The notes under the pieces were generated by a model, which saw only the letters and a list, made by a program, of their open reading frames with translations, ran no database searches and was not told the DNA's origin. DNA of 64,000 bases from Branchiostoma floridae (taxonomy: Eukaryota; Chordata; Leptocardii; Amphioxiformes; Branchiostomatidae): assembly GCF_000003815.2 (NCBI RefSeq), contig NC_049981.1:7862297-7926296 (forward strand). The letters run 5' to 3'. Within the stretch, counting starts at the first letter, position 1; each line of letters starts with the position of its first letter. Positions 24,001 through 32,000 of the stretch are shown piece after piece. The position numbers were made by a program, and so were the translations under genes.

Positions 24001-26488
24001 CTACGTTCTGTTGGGCGTAGGATAAGACTTTGGAGGTGTCAAAACATATTTCTTGCATGAAGCAAATTATATGCATGCAAATACTCCACTATCACTGAAA
24101 CTCCCCGAACAGTCCTCTGTTTTCTTACAAAGAGATGTCGGCAAACATTCTCAGGAGGAACTGGGGGGTAACCATGGACCAATGTCTCACAAACATTGTG
24201 ATGCAAACTCCTGTGGTCCAATTGTGTCACAGAATCTGCTGACAGAGCAGTTTACGTAGAATTTCAATTTGCATTTCAATTACAGGGTCATTTAACTTAC
24301 TCCAAACCTAGAAATGTATTTGGGAAACAGTAAATCATAATGACCTTAAGCCAATGAAGTGCTATTTTCGATGTTGTTGAAATTTTGTGGTCTGGGCACC
24401 AAAAGCACACTTGAGTTTCATGCAACCCAGTGTAAACTCCTGCTGCCAAATTGTGTCCAACAAAAATGACTTTGCAGCAAGCCTGCTGTCACCAGCTTTG
24501 GACTTTTTTCCATGCCACTCATTGCTTGGAAACCCATGTTTTCACTTTGAGCTTACAAAACTACATTTTCAGCAATTTCATGCCATGAAGTTCTAAATTT
24601 GTTGCATGGATTCGATATAATTTTTATTTGTCTGTCCCGAAAATTTCCATCCTATGACAATCTGAGGGACGGGCCCTAGAGTCAGGCCTAGTCTCAGATG
24701 ACCGTTTTCACTTTGATTTCTGTACATCAACTACAGAATGATGTAACATATTACCCTGGACTGACCACTCAAGACTAAAAGTCATTTCTAGAACCATCAA
24801 TGTTCAGCTTAGGCAAATGATCAAATGATCCAACTGACCACTCAAGGCTAAAATCATCAATATTCCAGTCACGGCCATTGGCTTGCAGCTGTATTGAATG
24901 TCAAGTCAAATATAGACAGGCTAGCCATGCAGACTGTGCTGAATGCATCAGATCTGTGCTGGTATAGGTGTGACATGCTCTTAATATATGGGCTCTTGTA
25001 CAAAAAGCCCTGCAGTACATTTAAATACCTACCGAAAAAAGTATACAATTACAGACTGGTGTCACACATGACAGAGGCAACATTTAATGTCCTTGACTTG
25101 CTGCGATATTGAATGACAAGTCAAATATAGACAAGCCTGTGCAAAGCTGACATCTGTTTAGGCATCTGTTCTCTAAGGGTGTGACATGCTCCTAAAGATA
25201 ATCTCTACCACACTTACAACATTGGCTGAAAATAGTACAATTCAGTCGGAAAGGGAGAATAATTTACCAGGGGGAGTTTGGCCATCAAAGGGAATATGTT
25301 ATGCTTCCTGTGAACTAATAAACACTGGTCACTTATTTTGGCCAAGTTCAACAAACCATAGGAAGGCCTTGTGGACATGGTCCTAAAATATCTCCTTATG
25401 AAATATTTTGGTCAGTGAATTTGCAGGGCTGGAAATTCATTCATGGAAATAGTAGCTGCACTGGTGCATCTGTATGATACATGACAGTGTATCAGTGTTC
25501 TTTTGAGCAAAAAAGAAAGTTTGGGTGCAAAACATAAAATAAAGTAGAATGCCAGTAAAACCTTATCACAAACCATAATGCCTGCATGGCTCTTCAGAGT
25601 TTGAATTTGAAATTCAATTTGTAAGTTTGTATGATAAGGATATGCAAGTATGCAATGATAGGATATAATCCTACACAAATATCTAGATGCATTGTTTCAC
25701 CCAGTCAAAATTTAGTGCACATCTCCAATGTTATGCCACAATAGTATTAGCCTTTTTGCGCAACAAAAGTCTTGGATACTTAAAGAGACACTTCTGGGAC
25801 ATTAGGGGAAAAGGGTAATTTCAAGGCCTGATTTCAAGCCCTGTGTTATGTTTGCAGACATCTGGAATGCAGGACTAGACGGTCGGGACGTGCGAACGCT
25901 TGACAGAGCTCCGAACTGGAGACACGTGGGGACAGCTGATGAACGGGGAGAGATCCACATTTTCACATACCCCTGTGCTCACAAAGATGTAAGTATTGTT
26001 TCCATGTCTTCATTTCTGCACATATTAGGGATACTGAGTAGTAACTATCCATTTACTAACATACATTCTGTAAGTACCTGGTCTTCCTTATCATGAAAAA
26101 TAACAATTTACATACAAATCGCATCAAAAGTTGTTACAGGTTTCCATGAATACTTACATCAGGTTGATAAATCTGTCAGTTGCAAGGCTCATTCACAGAC
26201 TATTCAAGTTGACGAATGTATATTACAGGTTATCACATACAAGTTTAGGAGATCCTGTCCAAACTTGCAAATTGTATCTCATATGACAAACTGTTCAATA
26301 TATAACCGTTCCATGTAGCTTGTGGGTTATGTTTTACTGCATTTGTTTTTCCCCAGGCACAAGCTGACACCTACAAGTGCCACAGTAGCCAGGTCAGCTG
26401 TTTACGTTTCCTACACGACAACGTTCACCTGGTGACGGCAGGAGGCAAGGACACTAGCATCTTACTGTGGAAGATCGTCAGTCAGTAA
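1..26488 (+). CDS. Echinoderm microtubule-associated protein-like (EML) protein, 3' portion, 21 exons
   Basis: EML proteins bind microtubules through a HELP (TAPE) domain and WD40 propellers. The 5' end is outside the window. Exons read here: 1-99 (partial), 1959-2015, 3280-3345, 3942-4076, 5401-5533, 5949-6098, 6760-6832, 8799-8903, 9662-9748, 10417-10560, 11996-12098, 12577-12617, 12962-13084, 13840-13998, 16990-17130, 17709-17785, 17988-18088, 18685-18882, 22636-22731, 25858-25988, 26357-26488. Together they give exactly 783 codons in one frame, ending in TAA. Exons 1-4 encode a Lys/Glu/Pro-rich linker. Exons 5-6 encode the HELP domain, with the hallmarks LDWVYGYRGNDCR, GEVVYF and RQRHYMEHT. 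From exon 7 onward come WD40 blades, including HPDKVTLATGQ, HIRIWDS, IYLW-like turns and a final TAGGKDTSILLWK. Many blades differ from EML1-4 and the linker before HIRIWDS is shortened, so the EML subtype is not assigned. All borders are GT-AG except intron 2, which is GC-AG. The family call is firm, the subfamily is not. Confidence 0.9.
2016..3279 (+). other. GC-AG intron in the EML gene
   Basis: Exon 2 ends AAG and the intron begins GCAAGT, which matches the strong GC-donor consensus. The acceptor is TTTATAG. Using position 2016 keeps phase 1, which the next exon (from 3280) needs. The nearby GT at 2020 would break the frame. Confidence 0.75.
3600..3916. mobile_element. Possible short inverted-repeat element (MITE-like)
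   Basis: The ends read AGAGCACAACCCGCCG and, inverted, AAGGCCACAACCCACTG, and the interior is more GC-rich than the surrounding intron. It lies in EML intron 3, just upstream of exon 4. No coding capacity is recognised. The overlapping open frames on both strands are GC-content artefacts. Confidence 0.4.
4902..5263. mobile_element. MITE with about 60-bp terminal inverted repeats
   Basis: The left end (ACAAGGGGAGATCAATAAGT and onward) and the right end match as inverted repeats over roughly 60 bp. Both arms include AAGTTCTCGGCCTCA-like and ATAAGCACAACTCA-like blocks. It lies in EML intron 4. The arm sequence recalls mariner-type ends, but superfamily placement is inference. No transposase is present. 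Confidence 0.75.
5401..6098 (+). other. HELP-domain exons of the EML gene
   Basis: Two exons (5401-5533 and 5949-6098), separated by a 415-bp phase-2 intron, hold the conserved hydrophobic EML (HELP) motif. The stretch around LDWVYGYRG spans the splice junction: the Val codon after LDW is split gt/g. This domain packs against the first propeller and contributes to tubulin binding in known EMLs. It is the strongest single piece of evidence for the gene's identity. Confidence 0.9.
6841..7215. mobile_element. 375-bp MITE, copy 1, with 8-bp target duplication at a splice donor
   Basis: The ends CATCCTCCTAACGCCCGG and CCGTGCGTAGGAGGATG form about 28-bp inverted repeats. A third copy of the end motif lies inside, near 7045. 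The element is flanked by the direct repeat GTAGGATC (6833-6840 and 7216-7223). The left copy of this repeat is the splice donor of EML exon 7. An 8-bp target duplication suggests a hAT-like element (inference). A second copy of equal length lies at 61880-62254 in opposite orientation. Confidence 0.9.
7224..7577 (+). mobile_element. LINE 3' remnant (reverse transcriptase C-terminus and tail)
   Basis: Around 7275-7367 the plus strand encodes a peptide beginning RGAKSWNALPLAVKTAP and ending in TGA. It resembles the extreme C-terminus of CR1/L2-type reverse transcriptases (pattern RGAxxWNxLP followed by a FK motif). An untranslated tail follows and ends in an (AAAT)n run near 7559-7577, as expected for a 5'-truncated LINE. 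Only the last part of the element remains. Confidence 0.6.
7971..8209. mobile_element. TACTGTAAATG-family MITE, copy 1
   Basis: It starts TACTGTAAATG and ends with the inverse CATTTACAG. The inside is a run of GCGGTGGTTTTA / TAAAACCACCGCGAA-type motifs in both orientations. Related copies lie at 13605-13817 and about 35284-35470. It lies in EML intron 7. Confidence 0.7.
8335..8404. repeat. Perfect 21-bp hairpin
   Basis: Positions 8335-8355 and 8384-8404 are exact reverse complements (core CCCAACCACATGGGAGA) separated by 28 bases. The sequence after it (AAGGCACTTAACACGACTTTC) resembles the SINE-like tail at about 49350, so the hairpin is probably transposon-derived. Confidence 0.8.
9072..9414. 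mobile_element. AGGGCTCGAAATAC-family MITE, copy 1
   Basis: The termini CAGGGCTCGAAATAC and GTATTTCGAGCCCTG are perfect inverted repeats. The interior has many TGCAGGT/ACCTGCA motifs. It is flanked by the direct repeat TTTAT (9067-9071 and 9415-9419). Three more copies in the same orientation lie at 53461-53811, 58195-58525 and 62543-62900. No coding capacity. Confidence 0.85.
10105..10390 (+). repeat. SINE-like sequence
   Basis: AGAGTTTGAACTCTGGCAT near 10168 resembles a pol III B box in a T-arm-like hairpin. A tail shared in style with other SINE-like copies here (TACCTGACTTC, TAGATAAAAACCC) follows. It lies in EML intron 9. Family and exact ends are uncertain. Confidence 0.4.
10580..10735 (+). 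repeat. tRNA-derived SINE-like element
   Basis: An A-box-like TAGGTCAACTGGTAGCAG and a B-box-like GGTTCAAATTC (about 10670) have tRNA-like spacing with an extended variable region. They are followed by TGACTGAGGCTTCACCTGTC. The acceptor stem does not pair, so it is not a functional tRNA gene. It lies just after EML exon 10. Confidence 0.5.
10756..11146. mobile_element. GGTACC-ended MITE, copy 1
   Basis: It begins AGGGCTGGGTACCAGTACAAAA and ends TTGTGTACTGGTACCCT, an inverted pair. The interior has GGACCTGAACC/GGTCCGGACCTG motifs. A second copy lies in reverse orientation at 32028-32426 in a GAMT intron. Open frames across it are not supported as genes. Confidence 0.7.
11203..11542. mobile_element. 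Inverted-repeat element flanked by GGTTTGAACC
   Basis: The ends AGGGGTCTAGCCAGC and GAGCTGGCTAGAGCCCT are inverted. GGTTTGAACC occurs immediately on both sides, consistent with an 8-10 bp target duplication. The target looks like the B-box region of a SINE. The interior carries TTGACGGAAA/TTTTTCCGTCAA inverted motifs. It lies in EML intron 10. Confidence 0.65.
12171..12437. mobile_element. MITE with about 46-bp terminal inverted repeats
   Basis: The left arm CAGTTACTCCAAGTTTTCTT and onward and the right arm ending AAAACTTGGAGTAACTG match for about 46 bp with one or two changes. The middle holds a second palindrome (CTAGTCTC...GAGACTAG). It occupies much of EML intron 11. Confidence 0.85.
13112..13510. 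repeat. Diverged tandem repeat, unit about 60 bp
   Basis: About six to seven imperfect units contain TTCTGTATCTGTAT, GCTGGTATAAC, CCCTTCAG and TATAACACACCA in that order. It lies in EML intron 13, directly after exon 13. A single reverse-complement unit occurs at about 8681-8731, which suggests the unit derives from a dispersed element. Confidence 0.75.
13605..13817. mobile_element. TACTGTAAATG-family MITE, copy 2
   Basis: The ends GTACTGTAAATG and CATTTACAGTAC are exact inverted repeats. The interior is as in the 7971-8209 copy. It ends only about 22 bp upstream of EML exon 14, so it contributes the sequence around the branch-point and polypyrimidine region. Confidence 0.75.
14040..16560. 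mobile_element. CTGGGTACCATC-family element split by a nested insertion
   Basis: The left end TAGACTGGGTACCATCC and the right end GATGGCACCCAGGCTA are inverted. Both flanking portions align with the uninterrupted 450-bp copy at 29977-30426 (shared blocks TTAATGAGCGAAT, TCTAGAGCACT, AAATTTGGACGATTCCAGAC, GAACGCCGGAGCGAACT). The middle is a 2.1 kb insertion. It lies in EML intron 14. Confidence 0.8.
14179..16301. mobile_element. Nested CGTC-rich foldback element
   Basis: The outer ends CTGTGAAAATTCAAGCGTC and GACGCTTGAATTTTCACAG are exact inverted repeats. Both arms (roughly 14180-14400 and 15620-16290) are packed with GCGTC/GACGG motifs in opposing orientations, while the centre is AT-rich. 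A 206-codon open frame at 15739 runs through the GC-rich arm. It has a low-complexity Arg/Ser/Pro composition and no recognised transposase motif, so it is not called a gene. Confidence 0.75.
17230..17495. repeat. GGAGAATTC-rich inverted repeat region
   Basis: Repeated GGAGAATT/AATTCTCC motifs on both sides (about 17232-17300 and 17428-17490) form an imperfect foldback in EML intron 15. The element type is not assigned. Confidence 0.5.
19067..19139. repeat. 33-bp near-perfect hairpin with 7-nt loop
   Basis: The arms 19067-19099 and 19107-19139 pair with a single mismatch (core GTTACTCAAGCAACTGGATA). One arm recurs at 49143-49175 inside a foldback transposon, which indicates a repeat origin. 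The 73-nt stem-loop size resembles a pre-miRNA, but near-perfect pairing favours a siRNA-like or plain repeat structure. Confidence 0.8.
20836..22438. mobile_element. Nested pair of GGCCACACCAAT-ended inverted repeats
   Basis: The outer ends (AGGCCACACCAATCTTATCTG at 20836; inverse ending ATTGGTGAGGCCT near 22438) enclose a second pair (AAGGCCACACCAATTTAATT at 21043; inverse ending TTGGTATGGCCT near 22260). Poly-A/T tracts sit next to the termini. It fills the middle of EML intron 18. No transposase is seen. Confidence 0.65.
23749..23815 (+). repeat. tRNA-like SINE head or tRNA pseudogene
   Basis: An A-box-like TAGCGCTGTGG and a B box GGTTCAATCCC sit in an intact T-arm hairpin (CCCGGG stems), at tRNA spacing, with a possible anticodon GTA in TTTGTAATC. 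The 5' bases do not form the acceptor stem, so a functional tRNA is unlikely. It lies in EML intron 19. Confidence 0.45.
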
Positions 26489-26933
26489 CCATAGCAACTG
26501 ATCTCCAGTCAGTAACCATAGCAACTGATCTCCAGTCAATCACCATAGCAACTGATCTCCAGTCAGTCACCATAGCAACTGATCTCCAGTCAATCACCAT
26601 AGCAACTCATCTCCAGTCAGTAACCATAGCAACTGATTCCAGTCAGTAACCATAGCAACTGATCTCCAGTCAGCAACCATGGCAGAATCTCTCCTGTCAG
26701 TAATCACAGCAACATCTTTTCAGTAGCCATAGCAACAGAGATCAATAGCCATAGAAACAGATCTCGTTAGTAGCCATAGAAACAGATCTCTATCTAGTCA
26801 GTAGCCATAGCAACAGATCTCTATCTAATCAGTAGCCATAGCAACAGATCTCCAGTCAGTGACCATAGCAATAGGTCTCCAGTCAGTAACCATAGCAACA
26901 GATCTCCCATCATTAGACATAGCAACAGATCCA
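26477..26933 (+). repeat. Minisatellite with about 27-bp unit overlapping the EML stop codon
   Basis: About 17 units share the core CCATAGCAAC, preceded by GTCAGTA or GTCAGTC and followed by TGATCTC or AGATCTC. The first seven units are nearly identical and later ones decay. The first unit supplies the last two EML codons and the TAA. A 60-codon open frame over the array is a by-product of the repeat. Confidence 0.9.
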
Positions 26934-28123
26934 AGTTCGCAAAATTGTGTTGGTCACAAAATATGTGTATCTTAGATATCTTATTCTTATGACAGAATTG
27001 ATACCTATTATAATACAGTAACTGCTTTTTTTAAGTATGATGGTGTTAGAATGGTGCTCTCCCTGTGTGCTTGTGTGGATCATAAGCATTATTCTGTCCA
27101 CTGCATTTGTAATGACCTTCTATTCCCCTAGAAATAACAGCACTGTAGGTACAAAACCCCTAGGAAACAAGGGAAACAAGTTGAAATGAAAACTGGTGTA
27201 TTCCTTTTCTCACAGTTTTGAAACTTAAAGGCTTTCTTGATGGCATTTGAAGAACATAGCGGAATCATATATCTGATTTAAAAGATTTTTCAAATCTTTG
27301 TCATTTCAGTTGTTGCACGATTCGGGTTATTGTGCATGTGATGAGCTAGATAATTATTTGGAAGTTTATGTGGAATTTCATGGAGTTGCTGAGGAAGATA
27401 AAGTCATGTGACTGTCTTGTATAAAAAGGATTGAATTTTCTGTACAAGTTAGATGTCAGTTTTTGAGGTTCAGTAAGTGCTGCTTTGAATGTTGTGCAGT
27501 TGATCTAGAATACAAACTGAAAGAATGTACATTTTTTTGTACATTGACTGTAGGCTTTACAGCCTTGGATGATGTATACATGTTTAGACCAAAGGCACCA
27601 CAACATTATGTATATTTATGGAAAATGCCCATTATTTCATCTTCAAGTTGTATGATATATTTATTGGGTTCTTGAATTGAGCAGTTGTATTCTTGTGTAT
27701 GTACACATATAAGATCAGAGGCTGAAATATAAAAATCAAAATATAAAAAATCTGTGTTCATTTCTGTGTTGCAATGTGGATGCTGCTAATTTTGTGCTGT
27801 AATTGTGATGTAAAACTACTGTGGAGTCAAATGTACTTTAATAACATTTTTAAATTGTGAATAAAATCTGAATTTCATAGTTTTTGTTCTAGTGGTTTAA
27901 TTTAGACAAGCCAACTTCTGTGTAGTTTCTATTGTAGAAGCATTTCCTTTCTCAGTTTTCCCATTTTTCCACGCATTTTCTTCTGTAAGATTAGAAGCCT
28001 AAGTATCATGGTGACTGGCTCTTTAGGATAAGTGTCCTGGGTTCTTTTAAAATAATATTTTAGAAAGGCCATATTAGACCCACACACACAGTAACGCACA
28101 CAGGCATGAATAGTTGTAAGCTC
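26489..28123 (+). other. EML 3' UTR and convergent intergenic sequence
   Basis: After the minisatellite the sequence is AT-rich with no supported gene. AATAAA at 27860-27865 is the best polyadenylation signal, giving a 3' UTR of about 1.4 kb. A (CA)n run is at about 28080. The open frames in this stretch (for example 27463-27675) have no recognisable homology. Confidence 0.5.
27860..27865 (+). terminator. Candidate EML polyadenylation signal
   Basis: A canonical AATAAA followed within 30 bases by T/GT-rich sequence (TTTTTGTTCTAGTGG). It is the first canonical hexamer downstream of the EML stop that has such a context. Confidence 0.5.
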
Positions 28124-28413
28124 TAAGGTCTCATTGATGTATTACTAGATCGGAGGTACACAGTGCTGGGTTCTGAGTGGTGCAGTTGAACCATAGCAAC
28201 CAGCGAAAAAGTGCCTTTTGTGGGGATTGACTAATCATAGTTTGTAATTGCTATAAACAAAGAACCTTTGTCTATTTGACGTTGGAAATTTTTTCCTACA
28301 ATATAGGGTAAATGTGCTCAACATAGAAGGTAAAATCTGCAGACATTTCACGTAGCTTCATTATGAACGCGCCCATGTCTATGGGAAGAAAAAACCTCAT
28401 CAATGAGACCCTA
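28124..28413. mobile_element. AAGGTCTCATTGATG-family MITE, copy 1
   Basis: The ends TAAGGTCTCATTGATG and CATCAATGAGACCCTA are inverted. A reverse-orientation, longer copy lies at 60158-60640, sharing AAGGCACTTTTTCGC, TTAGTCAATCCCCACAAAAG and CATTTACCCTATAT blocks. It lies between the EML and GAMT 3' ends. Confidence 0.75.
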
Positions 28414-28479
28414 ACTAAGCCATTCAGAATGATAGAACATTGAAGAACATAATACAAACTTCACACTTCTTCAACTTCT

Positions 28480-28485
28480 TTTATT
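28480..28485 (-). terminator. Candidate GAMT polyadenylation signal
   Basis: TTTATT on the plus strand reads AATAAA on the minus strand, about 580 bases past the GAMT stop. No better canonical hexamer was noted closer to the stop, so this is tentative. Confidence 0.35.
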
Positions 28486-29061
28486 TAGAAACACAAACAG
28501 CAGAGAAAGTTGGGGAAATCTCCAGCTACAAAAGTGGCCTCAAACTGTCCACTGTGGCCTTAGAATTAAGAACATCACTCCAGAGAGACACAACATCTTT
28601 ACCAAGACAACAGGCACTACCTACGTTAGAACATCTCTGTTACTGAACCTATAGAAAATGTACTACTATACATTATCTATATTTTCCTTACATTTTAGAT
28701 GTTTTCAAACTGTTGTCATACCAAAAAATGACATTTTGACACAGATCATGTGTACAAAGGTATGAAAAGTGCTCCAAGTTCATTAAGCTGACAAACTTTG
28801 AAACATGTTTTTAGTGCAAAGTGAAAGGTAATTTGGATTAAAAAATAAACTGCATGAAATGTATTCACATACAATTAAGATGCAATAAAAAAAACGTAAG
28901 AACTTGAAATCACATCACACAAAACTTTCTTTTGTGTAAATACAGAATTACAGCATATTTGACATCCGTAGTACCAAAAAAAAAAAATCCCAAGAACGCT
29001 CCTAAGCTCAGGACTTGACAACATGTTTGTTTGTTTGTTGACATTTGTTGCATATTCCAGT

Positions 29062-32000
29062 CTAGGCCTTTATACACTTAGGTGCGAGCATGAGGGGGAA
29101 CTGGTAATACTTGCAGTCCTTGGGCGGGACGTTAGTGATGCACTCCCAGGAGATGTTCTCCTTCTTAAAGCCAGCCTCCTCAAGGTGCGAGATCTGGGTC
29201 TCCTGTAAGAACAAGATACAAGAAACATCTTTAATCTCTTTCTTTTGTCTTTAACATCAAATGTCAATCTATGAAAGTTAGGCATTCAGGAAGCCCATGC
29301 TATCTTGAGTTTGATATCCATAAATTCTCCATACAGTTTTCAGAAATTACACGGATTGAGTACATTGTATAGTCCGAAACCTGGTCAGGTGAACACCACT
29401 CTAAGCTCTTTCTTGTTGCCTAGCTGAAAACGTAATAATTCCACTCAAGTTCTGCAACTTGAACATTGAATAGTTACTAATTTTTGTACAAATACTTAAC
29501 ATGCACATGAAACCCTGGTATAAGAGAAAAACCAAAACCCCAAAATGTCTATTTTCTCCCCTTAATTTGAGTCAACCACAAATGATTCCCCCCTCACCTT
29601 GAACATGGTTTCTATGTTGCCTAGCTGAAAGCGTAATATTTCTACTCAAGTTCTGCAACTTTTATGTTGAATAGTTACTAACTTTTGTACAAATACTTTA
29701 CAAGCACATGAAACCCTGGTATAAGAGAAAAACCCTCACCTTGAACATAGTTTCGATGTTGTCATACTTCCCCTTGAGAAAATCACCCCAGGAGGTGAGG
29801 TTACAGTAGGACAGGACTCCGCCCGGCTTCAGTAACCGGCAGGCGTGCTTCCCGATGAAGTCAAACTGGTGGGTGTGCCACTCAGCCTCCGACAGGGGGT
29901 ATGTGTCATACAGAATACCTGTGGAAAATTCACAGAACCAACAAACCAATCAATCAATCTTTATTCTTCAACTTTGTAGCCTGGGTACCATCTGTATAGT
30001 AGTTCGCTCCTATGTTCGCTTCTGCTATCCATCTGGAGACCGGCACATTCAAACCATTTGGTGCTAATGTCAGTTAATGAGCGAATTAAGGAATGGATTC
30101 TAGAGCACTCCTTCAATAACAACAGGCCGGCACCCGCATGCGCAAGCGAATGGAGGGCTTTTCAGGTGTTGGAACACTGGTTCGAACGGGTGTTTGAACC
30201 CATTACCCATCCCATAATTCGCTCATGTGAAGGGACCAATCAGCGCCTGCATCCAAAATTTGGACGATTCCAGACATTAACCGTGATCCGGGATCCCAGA
30301 CAGAACATCAGAGAAGTAACACGTATAGTGTATAATGAATGTCAGAGCTAGAACTTAGTAGAAGTGACAGTATACAGTATATAATGAACGCCGGAGCGAA
30401 CTTTTTTCCGGATGGTACCCAGGCTATCAACTTTACAGATCTATGTCTGAATTATGTAAACATGACATTTGTAGAACAAAAGTCATGCAAACTGTCAAAC
30501 ATTTCAACATCCATACACATTTAAAACTGGGATAATGAGGTTTGAAAGTTTAGAATTTGTATGGACATAAATACGCATACATGTCATACGTACAAACATT
30601 CCTACAGGAAATACACATAAAAGCATTAAACAAAAATGCATTCATCCCTTCTTATCCTGTCTCAAAGCGTGCTCCTAAAACTCCTCTGCAGTTCTAAAAA
30701 AAAGCCCAAACTTAAGAAATTTCTTGTTGAGCACCAGAGCTATCGATCACCCAGAAAATATGACTATAGTATACATTTACATGCAGCTTTTAGGTAAAAA
30801 GGTATAAAAGCCACCACGAGGTCATTAATCAAAGTTATCCGCATGCCAAATATTTTTATTTACTTATTCATAAATAAATAATATTATGGGAAGATACACC
30901 AACAGCTTCTCGAGTTACGTTGTTCACACACAAACACATTACTGCTGTATTCAACTTACTTCCACAATATGATTAAATGAAGATGCGTATTGTTAAGATA
31001 AAACTGTCATTACTGTACTTTGTGTACTTACCATCAAAATGTCCATCAGGTAGAGTAGCAACAACATCCTGCCACATGCCCTTCAGTGGGACGATCTGGG
31101 AAGGTACAAAATGGAGAAACATGTCAACTACATGTAGGGAGGATGGTAGCCTTGGGGTTAGGGTTCTAGTTCTAGTTCTAGTCCATAATCTGCAAACCTC
31201 TGTCGAAAATGTGAGTGGAGAGGCTGTACTGTACTTTGCAGTGTCACACCTGCATCGTAGAGTTCTGTACTTATGTGAGTGGTTGGCACGGGTACTCGTG
31301 TGCTGATGCGAGGCGAGTAGGCGGAATGGCCACCTGACTGTGGCTGACTAATGATCTAAACCGTTACTAGGTAAGCAGTAGGTAAGCAGTAGGTTCGAAT
31401 CCCTAACAGGCCCTGATGTTTTGCCTTTGGGAAAGTGACATCATGCGAATTAGGTGAATACAGAATATCACGCAGATGGAGTACTTCATAATACCCAAAT
31501 GATATGGACCAAAGCAAGGCAGTAGACCGATTGTTGGACAGATACAAAAATGTACAATACCAATGTACAAGATTTGGAATACCAAAAAGTCATTAAATGT
31601 ACCAGAACTTTTCTTGGTTGCTACAAGCCAGATAACTAACCTTGTGTTTCTGTTCCTTGGCCCACTTTTCTAGTCTCTCGAACACGCCGTCATTACACTC
31701 GATGATCCAGTGTTCCTCGATGTCTTGTCGCTCGATTTCGCTCCCGGCAATGGCCATGCCGAAACCGATTTCGAGAACACGTCCACCTAAAAAACAACAA
31801 AAAACAGTGATATTCAACTTAGTAGTAAAGATCAACATCACTGCAATTTCTAGCAATATGTATGTCTACAAATACTGACATGTAAGATTGGTAACAAAAT
31901 AAGTACAGTTTTGATTTGGAAAATTGGAAAGTTGGCCTCTCTTAATCATTTTTTTCTCTATTGACCACTTACTAGTATAAGTAACCATTCGAGAAACTCT

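Noticed and set aside
26467-26649. 60-codon frame with repeated SVTIATDLQ units
   Set aside because: An out-of-frame translation of the minisatellite at the EML stop. A unit of 27 bp, divisible by 3, keeps it open by default.
26477-26933. CRISPR-like array
   Set aside because: The units are contiguous with no unique spacers, in a eukaryotic gene context. It is a minisatellite.
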